Assembly: GCA_015655215.1 (NCBI GenBank)
Contig: JAATFL010000036.1
Coordinates: 1 to 34,702, forward strand
DNA: 34,702 nucleotides
DNA from: Coriobacteriia bacterium
Lineage (GTDB): Bacteria; Actinomycetota; Coriobacteriia; Coriobacteriales; RUG033
Direction: 5' to 3'
Position numbers and translations under genes: made by a program. Shown piece after piece: positions 16,385 through 24,104 of this stretch (the first letter of the stretch is position 1; every line of letters begins with the position of its first letter). The notes below the pieces were generated by a model. The model saw nothing but the letters and a program-made list of their open reading frames with translations. It ran no database searches and was not told the DNA's origin.

Positions 16385-17510
16385 GAGGCATTCGCTATCC
16401 CACGAGCTGAGCATGTTCGCGGCATTCGCGATCAACCTATCCGTCGCCATCTTCCTGGCACTGCTCATGGTCGCAGTCGTATCCTACATCGCGATGGTCA
16501 TGGGCCTCATCCCCGGGGGCTTCTTCACCGGGAACTTGTTCGCGGACCGGCGGGCGGGTGCGATCGCCATAGTCTTCATCAGCATCCTTCTCGCGGCCAC
16601 CGTCATCGTGGTCGTCAAGAGAACGATCATACGGCCGGTCCGCCAGATAATCGATGCCATGAAGGAGTTGGCGAAGGGCAACTTCGACACACGGGTCGCG
16701 TTGGCTGATGAGAACCCCTCACCGGAGGTGCGGGAGTTTGCGGAGAGCTTCAACATCGCAGCGAGCGAGTTGGGCGGCATCGAGATGATGCGTAAGGATT
16801 TCATCGACGACTTCTCCCATGAATTCAAGACGCCCATCGTCTCCCTGTCCGGCTTTGCGCGGATGCTCAAGGAGGACGACCTCACGCCGGAGCAACGTGG
16901 GGAGTATCTCGATATCATCATCGACGAGTCGAACAGGTTGGCGGTGCTTGCCACCAACGTCCTCAACCTCTCCCGCGTGGAAACGCAAACCATCGTCGCC
17001 GACAAGGAGCGGTTCAACGTGGGCGAGCAGATCAGGCGCGTCGTCCTGATGATGGAATCGAAGTGGACCGAGAAGCAGCTCGACCTCGACTTGGATCTGG
17101 AGGAGACGAGCTACTACGGCAACGCGGAACTGCTCAACCAGGTATGGGTGAACGTGCTGGACAACGCGGTGAAGTTCTCCCCGCAGAAGGCCTCGATCCA
17201 CGTGGGGCTGAGGGACTTCGAAGACCGGATGGTCCTCACGGTGCGGGATAGCGGTTCAGGGATGGACGAGAACACCAAGACGCATATGTTCGACAAGTTC
17301 TTCCAGGGCGATTCCTCCTCTGCGGCCGAGGGCAATGGCCTTGGCATGGCGATGGTGGATAGGATCGTGTGCCTGCATGGTGGCTCGACGGAGGTCCGAA
17401 GCACGTTGGGAGGGGGAAGCACTATAACGGTCACGCTGCCCAAAGGCCGCACCGCACGGATTTCATCCCCCTTGCAGGGGCATGTGGGCAATCCACGCCA
17501 TCCTCGGTGA
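16377..17510 (+). CDS. Sensor histidine kinase
   Basis: Membrane sensor kinase of 377 residues and partner of the preceding regulator. Two membrane spans (about residues 13-45 and 60-82) enclose only a short external loop, so it probably senses an envelope or membrane signal. Then come a HAMP linker, the phosphoacceptor H148 in DDFSHEFKTP, N-box VWVNVLDNAVKFSP, G1 DSGSGMD, F-box MFDKFFQ and G2 GNGLGMAM. The start is GTG at 16377 within the regulator's last codons. About 20 residues follow the ATPase domain. The short loop resembles intramembrane-sensing kinases that respond to cell-envelope stress. Confidence 0.92.
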   Translation: MSRRHSLSHELSMFAAFAINLSVAIFLALLMVAVVSYIAMVMGLIPGGFFTGNLFADRRAGAIAIVFISILLAATVIVVVKRTIIRPVRQIIDAMKELAKGNFDTRVALADENPSPEVREFAESFNIAASELGGIEMMRKDFIDDFSHEFKTPIVSLSGFARMLKEDDLTPEQRGEYLDIIIDESNRLAVLATNVLNLSRVETQTIVADKERFNVGEQIRRVVLMMESKWTEKQLDLDLDLEETSYYGNAELLNQVWVNVLDNAVKFSPQKASIHVGLRDFEDRMVLTVRDSGSGMDENTKTHMFDKFFQGDSSSAAEGNGLGMAMVDRIVCLHGGSTEVRSTLGGGSTITVTLPKGRTARISSPLQGHVGNPRHPR

Positions 17511-17573
17511 GGGAGGCGTCAGCCAGACCATCGTTCCCTTTCCGGCCAACCGAGACGAGCGATTGGATATGGC

Positions 17574-18200
17574 CTACCGGATGAAGTTCGTATAAACCGT
17601 CTCCTCGATTTCGGGTAGCGCTACCCCGGAAGCCTTTCCCGCTTCGATGGACTTCAGCAACCATGCCATGTTGTTCCCTAGCGTGCGCATGGTCTGCATG
17701 CCCTCGAGATCCTTCGCGACATCCTCGGGGGTTGATCCGTGAACCATGTTCCAATACTGCGACGGTACGATCGGCATGTTGCTCATGGCGAAGTACTTGT
17801 TGATTTGGTCGAATGTCGCGGTCGTTCCCGCGCGGCGGGCGCTCATGACCGCTGCCGCAGGCTTGTTCGCGAACAAGCGCCGGCGGCCGCCGGCGTAGAA
17901 CACCCTGTCCATGAAGGAAGTCAGCATCCCGGAGGCGGAGGCGAAGTGCACAGGCGAGCCAAAGATGTAGCCATCCGCATCGACTGACTTGTCCAAGAAC
18001 TCGTTGACCGGATCGTCTATGACGCATCTACCTGTCTTGTTGCAGGTACCGCAACCTAAGCATCCGGAGATGGCCTTCGTACCCACTGGGAACAGCTCTG
18101 TCTCGATGCCGTGTCTCTCCAATGCCCCCGCCACCTCGGTGAGAGCGGTGTACGTGCATCCCTTCGCGTGAGGGCTACCATTTACCAGTAGGACTTTCAT
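17574..18200 (-). CDS. Iron-sulfur flavoprotein / NADPH-dependent FMN reductase family
   Basis: Flavodoxin-fold protein of 208 residues. The N-terminal MKVLLVNGSPHAKGCT is the FMN phosphate loop. C47-x2-C50-x2-C53-x5-C59 (GCLGCGTCNKTGRC) matches the compact cysteine motif of Isf-type iron-sulfur flavoproteins, so it should carry FMN and a [4Fe-4S] cluster and pass electrons between ferredoxin and small acceptors. GSPVHFASASGMLTSFMDR is the usual flavin/dimer segment. The start at 18200 follows GAGGAGTG, and the frame runs open upstream to 18236. Its promoter (18252-18282) has MerR architecture matching those of two other redox operons in the window. Confidence 0.86.
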   Translation of the reverse strand: MKVLLVNGSPHAKGCTYTALTEVAGALERHGIETELFPVGTKAISGCLGCGTCNKTGRCVIDDPVNEFLDKSVDADGYIFGSPVHFASASGMLTSFMDRVFYAGGRRRLFANKPAAAVMSARRAGTTATFDQINKYFAMSNMPIVPSQYWNMVHGSTPEDVAKDLEGMQTMRTLGNNMAWLLKSIEAGKASGVALPEIEETVYTNFIR

Positions 18201-18251
18201 CGATTGGTCACTCCTCGAATCGAAATACAGTGTCATGGCGGTTCAGCTACA

Positions 18252-18282
18252 ACCATACACCTTGGAGTTGACATGAGGTCAA
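18252..18282 (-). promoter_or_regulatory. MerR-type promoter of flavoprotein gene
   Basis: Read on the minus strand: TTGACC (18277-18282), a 19-base spacer containing GTCAACTCCAAGG, then TATGGT (18252-18257). A 19-base spacer instead of 17 is the hallmark of promoters twisted open by MerR regulators. The sequence aligns with 20129-20159 and 23945-23975. Confidence 0.65.
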
Positions 18283-18380
18283 GTACGATATATGTGTCTG
18301 GAGGGCCTGGGGGTGGGTAGAACCGCCTATCGGGTAGATCCCGGTGCTAGAATATCGTTTGGAAGGGGGTGTCCCATCCG

Positions 18381-19973
18381 ATGGACGGGATGTTGGGGGA
18401 CCACAGGCGTTTCATCATACGAGCCCTCGTCATATGGGGCTTGGGCATGCTTGTGCTCACATCGACCGCCTATATCGTGCAGGTCCGGGCGGAGCGAAGC
18501 GAACTGGACGGTGCCATCGCACGCGAGCAGGATGTCCAGAGCACCGCGGATGCTGCGGCATCGAACACGTATGCCACCTTCGCCTCCGACTCCTTGTTCG
18601 TGAGGGACGCCTACGAGGACTGTCTCGACGGGGATATCTCCGAGAGTGCCTATGGGAACCTGATGGTCTCCTTCGCCAACGACAGCAAGATATACGACCG
18701 GATCCGTCTCATCGACATGGATGGGAACGGAGTCGTGCAGGTCGACTACGGCGTCGACGATTCGGTCCTTGCCTCCGGCGACGAACCTCAGGATACAGCC
18801 GATCTTGCCGGCCTCGAGGGCCTCACGGGACTCGCGGAGGGCCAGGTATACGTCTCGAGGCTCGACTCGAACGTCGCGGACGGCCAGGCCGACCAGCCTG
18901 TCGAGCCGACGATCCGCGTCGCGACTCCGGTCTACCATGACGGCGAGGAAGCGGGTGCCGTCGTCCTGGACTATTATGCGACGTACCTGATAGCCGACTT
19001 CCGGGATGCCGTGGCGGCGGGGACCGACGGGTACTACCTGCTCAACTCCGATGGCGATTACATCGTCGACGACCTCGACGAGGGCAGTACCCCCAGCTTC
19101 ACATACGACGATGGGGCGAACGGGAGCTTTGCCGACACCTACCCCGATGTATGGCAGGAGATGGCGGGTCGTGAATCGGGAGTCTGCGAGACGGGAGACG
19201 CCGTGTACGTCTTTCGCAGCATCGCAGACGCCACCTCGCTATCCGATGCGAGTCTTGGTGATGGTGTGGTCTCGACCGACGGGGGTTACGTGATCGTCGC
19301 CCGCATCACCAGCTCGGATTTGGGCGATGGGGCGTTTCCCTGGTCGGTATGGGGAACCCTGATGACCGTTCTCCGCCAGTGGGCGGTGCTCTACATCCTC
19401 CTCATCCCCATGGCGCTTCTCCTTTCCCTACTGGCCGTGGGGCTACGGGACAAACACGAGACGACCAGGATGGACGCCTGCCTCGACGGGTTGACGGGTG
19501 TCTACAACCGCAGGGAGGGCTACGGGCGACTCAGGGAGGCATACCATCGTGCCGGAAGGGAAGCGGACGTCTTCTCCCTGTGCTTCGCGGATGTGGATGG
19601 GCTGAAGGCGGTGAACGACACGTTCGGCCATGCCGCGGGCGATGGGATACTCAGGGACGCCATCCAGGGGATGCGGTCGTGCATGCGTGCGACCGATTTC
19701 ATCATGCGCTACGGTGGCGACGAGTTCATCCTCGCGTTCCCTCATGCCGATGCGAACCGGGCCGAGAGGATATGGGTGCGCATCCAGGAGGAGTACGAGA
19801 AGGAGAACGCCGTACGGAGGGACGGCATCGGTTGCCTGGTAAGCGTGAGCCACGGGATCGTGGAGGCGGACTTCGCAGTAGGCGAGACGCTCGATGGCCT
19901 GATTCGTCGTGCGGATGAGAGGATGTATGCCGAGAAGCAGGTGCGCCGCGTGTCCCCGGATGCACCCGCATAG
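18381..19973 (+). CDS. Membrane diguanylate cyclase with extracytoplasmic sensor domain
   Basis: Protein of 530 residues that makes cyclic di-GMP. A first membrane span (about residues 12-35), an acidic extracytoplasmic domain of about 300 residues with a dCache-like layout (DYYATYLIADFRDAV, DGYYLLNSDGDYIVDD), a second span (about 325-350), and a C-terminal GGDEF domain with intact RYGGDEF. The RATD sequence five residues before GGDEF is the product-inhibition I-site (RxxD). I preferred the ATG at 18381, 11 bases after GGAAGGGGG, over the GTG at 18369, which overlaps that site. The frame is uninterrupted and the active site intact. The ligand is unknown. It stands alone, divergent from the flavoprotein gene. 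Confidence 0.9.
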   Translation: MDGMLGDHRRFIIRALVIWGLGMLVLTSTAYIVQVRAERSELDGAIAREQDVQSTADAAASNTYATFASDSLFVRDAYEDCLDGDISESAYGNLMVSFANDSKIYDRIRLIDMDGNGVVQVDYGVDDSVLASGDEPQDTADLAGLEGLTGLAEGQVYVSRLDSNVADGQADQPVEPTIRVATPVYHDGEEAGAVVLDYYATYLIADFRDAVAAGTDGYYLLNSDGDYIVDDLDEGSTPSFTYDDGANGSFADTYPDVWQEMAGRESGVCETGDAVYVFRSIADATSLSDASLGDGVVSTDGGYVIVARITSSDLGDGAFPWSVWGTLMTVLRQWAVLYILLIPMALLLSLLAVGLRDKHETTRMDACLDGLTGVYNRREGYGRLREAYHRAGREADVFSLCFADVDGLKAVNDTFGHAAGDGILRDAIQGMRSCMRATDFIMRYGGDEFILAFPHADANRAERIWVRIQEEYEKENAVRRDGIGCLVSVSHGIVEADFAVGETLDGLIRRADERMYAEKQVRRVSPDAPA

Positions 19974-20348
19974 GCATCGTGGCGTCGATCGTGCAACATG
20001 GGGTCATCGGCCGCTGGGGGTTGTACCCAACGGCTCGGTCCTGCCAACATCCGCTCGACCGATGGCAGCGCGACCGCGTCTGCGCATGTTCGTGACCCAC
20101 CGATGGCGAATCGGTCTCGCAAAGGGTATTTACCTAGAGTCGACTCAAGGGTATATGCTCCGCTTCGCAGGTTGGGCACGATGCCCTCATGACGAGGTGA
20201 TGAAGCGCTGGCACGACACCGCAAAAGGACAGCTGGCCTGCGCATCTTGCCATCGAGATTCCCACGAAGTAAGAGTCCAACGGGTGGTTGGAAGCCATTG
20301 CTGGCGAGGAATACCCTGATCGAGATCGACGGAGGGAAGGACACGCAC
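19974..20348. other. Intergenic region with MerR promoter and long leader
   Basis: The first 155 bases contain nothing I recognise. A MerR-type promoter lies at 20129-20159, giving the aldo/keto reductase mRNA a leader of about 180 bases. No stable riboswitch-like fold or convincing leader peptide is evident by eye; tiny frames exist (for example from 20200) but look like chance. Confidence 0.5.
20129..20159 (+). promoter_or_regulatory. MerR-type promoter of aldo/keto reductase gene
   Basis: TTTACC (20129-20134), a 19-base spacer with the dyad CTAGAGTCGACTCAAG, then TATGCT (20154-20159). Shares TT-ACC/T, GTC at the spacer centre, TC-A-GG and TA-G-T with the promoters at 18252-18282 and 23945-23975. 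Confidence 0.7.
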
Positions 20349-21458
20349 ATGCCCTATCTAGGAGAAGAGATACCCAAACTCGGGTTCGGACTCATGCGTC
20401 TGCCCCAGGAGGACGGTAAGATCGACATCGAGCACGTGAAGGCGATGGTCGATGCGTTCATGGACGCGGGTTTGACCTACTTCGACACCGCACGGGTGTA
20501 CGGTGGTTCGGAGGATGCCATCCGCCAGGCACTGGTCGAACGTTACCCGCGTGGATCCTATCAGCTCGCCACCAAGAATGCCTGCTGGCTGGGTGCGTCG
20601 AATGCGGAAGAGGCTCGCGCCATGTTCCGTACCTCGCTCGAGAAGACCGGGGCTGGGTACTTCGACTTCTATCTGCTGCACAACCTCGGCGATACCCGCA
20701 CCACCGTATTCGACGACTACGGTATGTGGGACTTCGTGCAGGAGTTGAAGGAGCAGGGTCTGGTACGGCATATCGGGTTCTCCATGCACGATACGGCGGA
20801 GGCGCTCGGGGGGATCCTGGAGGCGCACCCCGAGATGGAATTCGTGCAGTTGCAGATAAACTACGCCGATTGGGAGAACGCCTCGGTCCAATCCCGTAGA
20901 TGCTACGAGGTCGCTCGCGCGCACGGCAAGCCCGTGATAATCATGGAGCCCGTGCGCGGCGGTACCCTTGCCAACCCGCCCCAGCCCGTCGCCGACATCC
21001 TCTCCGCCGCGAACCCCGACGCATCCCATGTCTCGTGGGCTTTGCGGTTCGCCATGGGTCTGGAAGGTGTCATCACGGTGCTCTCTGGCATGTCGACTCT
21101 GGAGCAGGTGCAGGAGAACGTGCGCATCTCCCAAGACTTCAGGCCGCTTGACGACACCGAGATGAAGGTCATCGCGCAGGCGCAGGACGCCCTTGGGCGC
21201 ATCGCCCTGGTGCCGTGCACTGCTTGCAAGTACTGCATGAAGGAATGTCCGCAGGGAATCGACATCGCGGACATCATGCAGGCACTCAACCGCCAGACGA
21301 TGTACGGGGATGCGGATGGGAAGAACTGGTATGGCTTTGCCACCCGGGGTCACAAGAAGGCATCGGACTGCATCGCATGCGCCCAATGCGAGATGGCCTG
21401 CCCGCAGCATATCGGGATCGTCGATGAGCTGCGGCATGCAGTCGAGCGCTTCGAGTAG
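20349..21458 (+). CDS. Aldo/keto reductase with two [4Fe-4S] ferredoxin motifs
   Basis: Oxidoreductase of 369 residues. The N-terminal three quarters form an aldo/keto reductase barrel: FGLMRLP, FDTARVYGGSE with catalytic Asp and Tyr, and LATKN with the Lys. The C-terminus carries two CxxCxxCxxxCP motifs (CTACKYCMKECP and CIACAQCEMACP), so electrons can come from or go to a ferredoxin-like chain rather than only NAD(P)H. This arrangement is common in anaerobes. ATG at 20349 follows GGAGGGAAGGA; the frame runs open upstream to 20247. It is convergent with larE and shares its terminal hairpin. MerR control is predicted from its promoter. Confidence 0.9.
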   Translation: MPYLGEEIPKLGFGLMRLPQEDGKIDIEHVKAMVDAFMDAGLTYFDTARVYGGSEDAIRQALVERYPRGSYQLATKNACWLGASNAEEARAMFRTSLEKTGAGYFDFYLLHNLGDTRTTVFDDYGMWDFVQELKEQGLVRHIGFSMHDTAEALGGILEAHPEMEFVQLQINYADWENASVQSRRCYEVARAHGKPVIIMEPVRGGTLANPPQPVADILSAANPDASHVSWALRFAMGLEGVITVLSGMSTLEQVQENVRISQDFRPLDDTEMKVIAQAQDALGRIALVPCTACKYCMKECPQGIDIADIMQALNRQTMYGDADGKNWYGFATRGHKKASDCIACAQCEMACPQHIGIVDELRHAVERFE

Positions 21459-21488
21459 ACCGGTCGTTTCGCAGCCGCGCGTCCACCC

Positions 21489-22403
21489 TCAGCCCTGGTC
21501 AGGGGAATCGTTCTGACCAGGGCTGGCGCTCTCCTCGTTCATGCTTCCGGTCCGATAGCCGGCAAGGTCCAGGGAGACGTATCGAAAACCGAGTTCCCTC
21601 AAATAGGAATCCACGTCCCTGCTGGTGTCGCCTTGGAGCATGAGCGGGAACTGCTCTCGTGCGATCTCTATCCGGGCTATCTGACCGTGCGCGCGGACGC
21701 GCACCTGGTGGAACCCCCGGTCGAGCAGGAACTGCTCGGCGCGGTCGATCCTCCCGAGCAGGTCCCTGGTGATATGCTCCCCGTAGGGGATGCGCGAGGC
21801 CAGGCAGGCGAAGGACTGCTTGTTGTAGGTCTCCAGACCGAGCATATGGGAGAGCGCCCGTATCGATGCCTTGTCGAGCCCCGCCTCGCACAGCGGGCTC
21901 CATATGCCGTATTCGCGCTGCGCTTGGTGTCCTGGGCGATAGTCAGACAGGTCGTCATGGTTCGTGCCGTCGGCGAGCGTATCGATGCCGCGCTCGCGGC
22001 AAAGCGCCGTCATCTTGCCATAGAGGGCCTTCTTGCAGAGGTAGCACCGGTTCATGGGATTCTCCGAGAATCCCTCCAGTTCCATCTCATCGGATTCGAA
22101 GAGCACCTGCTCGATGCCATGGGCCTTGCAGAACGCCACCGCTTCATCGATCTCGCGTTGGGGGAACGTGCACGAGGTCGCCGTGAAGGCCACCACGTCA
22201 CCATCGCGGACATCCTGGGCCACTCGGAGCAGGAAGGTCGAGTCGACCCCGCCCGAGAAGGCGACCGCCAGGCGTCCCCGCTCCCCGAGCATCTGTCTGA
22301 GATGCGCGTAACGTGCCTCGGATTCCTCGGTCACGGGATAGATGGCCGTTCCATCGTCGGTGTTGGCAGTGGGGAGTGGGGCTTGATTCATCGGATTCTC
22401 CAT
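21489..22403 (-). CDS. larE: LarE-like ATP-dependent sacrificial sulfur transferase (PP-loop)
   Basis: Protein of 304 residues. In known systems LarE transfers its own cysteine sulfur, or a cluster-bound sulfur, to the nicotinate precursor of the nickel-pincer nucleotide cofactor of lactate racemase-like enzymes. The PP-loop ATP site SGGVDST (about residues 50-56), the NRCYLCKK pair and the SFACLASRIPYGEHIT motif with the key Cys are present. Two starts are possible: ATG 22403 or ATG 22391, the latter with GGAG at good spacing. It follows the MerR gene by 23 bases in one operon. No larA, larB or larC is in the window, so its client enzyme lies elsewhere or is different. Confidence 0.85.
   Translation of the reverse strand: MENPMNQAPLPTANTDDGTAIYPVTEESEARYAHLRQMLGERGRLAVAFSGGVDSTFLLRVAQDVRDGDVVAFTATSCTFPQREIDEAVAFCKAHGIEQVLFESDEMELEGFSENPMNRCYLCKKALYGKMTALCRERGIDTLADGTNHDDLSDYRPGHQAQREYGIWSPLCEAGLDKASIRALSHMLGLETYNKQSFACLASRIPYGEHITRDLLGRIDRAEQFLLDRGFHQVRVRAHGQIARIEIAREQFPLMLQGDTSRDVDSYLRELGFRYVSLDLAGYRTGSMNEESASPGQNDSPDQG
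21490..21525. terminator. Hairpin shared by convergent larE and aldo/keto reductase genes
   Basis: CAGCCCTGGTCA (21490-21501) and TGACCAGGGCTG (21514-21525) form a perfect 12-bp stem with a 12-base loop. It overlaps the larE stop codon and last codons, and lies 31 bases past the reductase stop. There is no T-run on either side; a bidirectional, factor-assisted terminator is likely. Confidence 0.55.
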
Positions 22404-22426
22404 TTTCGCTTCTTCGTTATCTGAAA

Positions 22427-22801
22427 TTACTTGAGATCGTTCTCCGCCGGCACCACCAACTGCTCGTAGCGTTCGATCTTCTGGTTGAGGCGACCGAGCG
22501 TTCCCTGCATGTCCACCATACGGGCTTCGAGCAGGTCACGCTGTCCTACGAGGAGCGCCTTGCGTGCTTCGGTCGTCTCGTCTCCCTTCTGAAACAGGGA
22601 GACGTATTCGATCAGGACCTCGATGGGAAGTCCGGCCGCCCGCATGCACTTGATGAATCCGATCCAGCGGCAATCCTCCTCCGAATACTCGCGGATGCCG
22701 CTTGCGGTGCGGTTGACGGTCGGGATGAGCCCCACGCGCTCATAGTAGCGGAGGGTATCTGCGGACAGGTCGAATCTTCTGCTGGCTTCTGCAATCTTCA
22801 T
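22427..22801 (-). CDS. MerR-family transcriptional regulator
   Basis: Regulator of 124 residues: winged helix MKIAEASRRFDLSADTLRYYERVGLIP, the conserved GIREYSEEDCRWIGFIKCMRAAGLPI, then a coiled-coil dimerisation helix (about residues 80-115). The effector region is very short and lacks the metal-binding cysteines of MerR/ZntR, so it belongs with the small AdhR/NmlR-like regulators that sense electrophiles or redox changes. Its ATG overlaps the stop of the upstream 54-residue protein (ATGA), indicating coupling. The promoter at 23945-23975 upstream of the operon is MerR-type, so autoregulation is likely. The two matching promoters at 18252-18282 and 20129-20159 are probable further targets. 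Confidence 0.88.
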   Translation of the reverse strand: MKIAEASRRFDLSADTLRYYERVGLIPTVNRTASGIREYSEEDCRWIGFIKCMRAAGLPIEVLIEYVSLFQKGDETTEARKALLVGQRDLLEARMVDMQGTLGRLNQKIERYEQLVVPAENDLK

Positions 22802-22962
22802 GTGGCCGTCCTCTGGGTATCTGCCACGTGGTGGGGCTGTGGCTTCTCTGCTGTCGACCCCAACCATTCGGTCGGGCCGATGAGGTTCTTCCTGAACTCG
22901 GGGGAGAACCTCCTGTCCTTGCCAAACATCATATCGCTGTTCACCTCGCCGTGGTCATCCAC
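22798..22962 (-). CDS. Small protein (54 residues) coupled to MerR gene
   Basis: A short frame starting GTG at 22962, eight bases after a strong AAAGGAG, and ending in a TGA that overlaps the MerR start codon by four bases (ATGA). It is hydrophilic, with MMFGKDRRFSPEFRKNLIGP near the middle and a His/Gln-rich tail. No membrane span, signal peptide or known domain is visible. The good ribosome binding site and the exact overlap argue for real translation. It could be a regulatory peptide, a truncated remnant of a larger enzyme, or simply a coupling leader. It lies 46 bases after the DUF362 stop in the same operon. Confidence 0.55.
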   Translation of the reverse strand: MDDHGEVNSDMMFGKDRRFSPEFRKNLIGPTEWLGSTAEKPQPHHVADTQRTAT

Positions 22963-23008
22963 CCATCCTGCTCCTTTCGATCGGAGCCTCGCCCCTCTTG
23001 GCTGTCGC

Positions 23009-23917
23009 TTAGCGGTCAATCGAGACCAGGTTGTACGTTCGTGTTCCCAACCCGATCTCTTCCGCATGTTCGAGCGTATGGATCCCATGCTTGCTCTCGA
23101 TCCTCTCGACCAGGGCCTTTCCCTTGGGGTCCCGATACACAAGGTCCACGCATGCCTGGTCGAGGGCGACGGGGTCGAGCGAGGAGAGGATGCCGATGTC
23201 GTCCATCTCGGGTTCGGCTGGATGGGAGTCGCAGTCGCAGTCGACCGACAGGTTGTTCATGACATCGATGTAGACGATGTTCTCACCCATGTAGGTGGCG
23301 ACCGCCTGCGCCGCCTGGGCCATTGATTCCAGGAAATCATCCTGTGGCGTGTCGATGCCATAACCGGTCGTCTCGGTTCCGGCACTGTGTATCAGGCTCT
23401 TTCCCTTGGAGGACGCGATGCCGATGGACATGTTCTTAACCACGCCACCGAAGCCACCCATCGCATGGCCCTTGAAGTGGGCCAGGTCGATGATGGAATC
23501 GTAGTTCGCCAGATGGGACCCCACCACATCCTCCTCCAGATGACCGCCTCCGTGGATTGGCAGGCTCATCTCCCCGTCCGCATCCATAATGTCGTAGGGT
23601 GCGATGGCCGCGAACCCATGGTCCTCCATGACCCTGCGGTGCGACTCCGTGGTGGAACGCGCTCCGCCGTATGCGGTGTTACATTCGATGATCGTACCGT
23701 CGACGGACCGTATCAGTGGCTCGATGAGCTTTGTGGAGAGGAAATAATGACCGCCCGGTTCGCCGGAGGACAGCTTGACCGCAACGTGCCCGGTGACTCT
23801 TCTCCCCAAAACCTCGTATGCCCTCATCAAACCGTCTGCGCTTATGTCCTTCGTCATGTAGACGTCGGCTGCGCCTGCATCCCGATCGTCCTCGAGTTCG
23901 CCTGTCTCGTTCATCAT
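23009..23917 (-). CDS. DUF362 domain protein
   Basis: DUF362 protein of 302 residues, a family often tied to ferredoxin-like redox proteins in anaerobes; biochemical function is not established. Typical segments are VAVKLSSGEPG near the N-terminus, AHFKGHAMGGFGGVVKNMSIGIAS, the CDCDSHPAEPEMDDIGILSS stretch, then DPVALDQACVDLV. No CxxCxxCxxxCP ferredoxin module is present, unlike many relatives, so only the core domain is encoded. I chose ATG 23917 (23914 is equally possible) behind GAGAGG at 23923-23928; the GTG at 23944 would lie at the promoter. It is the first gene of an operon continuing to the small protein, MerR and larE. Confidence 0.82.
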   Translation of the reverse strand: MMNETGELEDDRDAGAADVYMTKDISADGLMRAYEVLGRRVTGHVAVKLSSGEPGGHYFLSTKLIEPLIRSVDGTIIECNTAYGGARSTTESHRRVMEDHGFAAIAPYDIMDADGEMSLPIHGGGHLEEDVVGSHLANYDSIIDLAHFKGHAMGGFGGVVKNMSIGIASSKGKSLIHSAGTETTGYGIDTPQDDFLESMAQAAQAVATYMGENIVYIDVMNNLSVDCDCDSHPAEPEMDDIGILSSLDPVALDQACVDLVYRDPKGKALVERIESKHGIHTLEHAEEIGLGTRTYNLVSIDR

Positions 23918-23944
23918 CTCGTCCTCTCGATTCGCGTTTCCCAC

Positions 23945-23975
23945 AACCTATCACCTGGACCTGACTCCAAGTCAA
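23945..23975 (-). promoter_or_regulatory. MerR-type promoter of DUF362-merR-larE operon
   Basis: On the minus strand: TTGACT (23970-23975), a 19-base spacer containing TGGAGTCAGGTCCAGG, then TAGGTT (23945-23950). The spacer length and sequence match the MerR-type promoters at 18252-18282 and 20129-20159. The predicted start is about 20 bases before the DUF362 ATG. Confidence 0.7.
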
Positions 23976-23997
23976 GTCGTGGAGTCAGGTCCAGGTG
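23952..23997. repeat. 18-bp perfect inverted repeat around the MerR promoter
   Basis: CACCTGGACCTGACTCCA (23952-23969) is exactly complementary to TGGAGTCAGGTCCAGGTG (23980-23997) with a 10-base centre. The left arm is the spacer operator of the minus-strand promoter. The right arm is a second identical operator on the plus strand, followed at MerR spacing by TCTAAT (23999-24004), but its -35 position (AAGTCG) is poor. Confidence 0.75.
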
Positions 23998-24104
23998 TTC
24001 TAATCGCTCCATGATGATGTCGGCCATGTGCGAACTGTTCCGATTATGCGACCGCCCAGCGCTTCGACACCTTCGCCTTCCTGGTCTGGATGCCCACATG
24101 CTCG

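Noticed and set aside
20200-20319. 39-residue frame containing a CASCH heme-like motif in the leader of the aldo/keto reductase
   Set aside because: No signal peptide, no good ribosome binding site and no family; a single CxxCH in 39 residues is easily chance.
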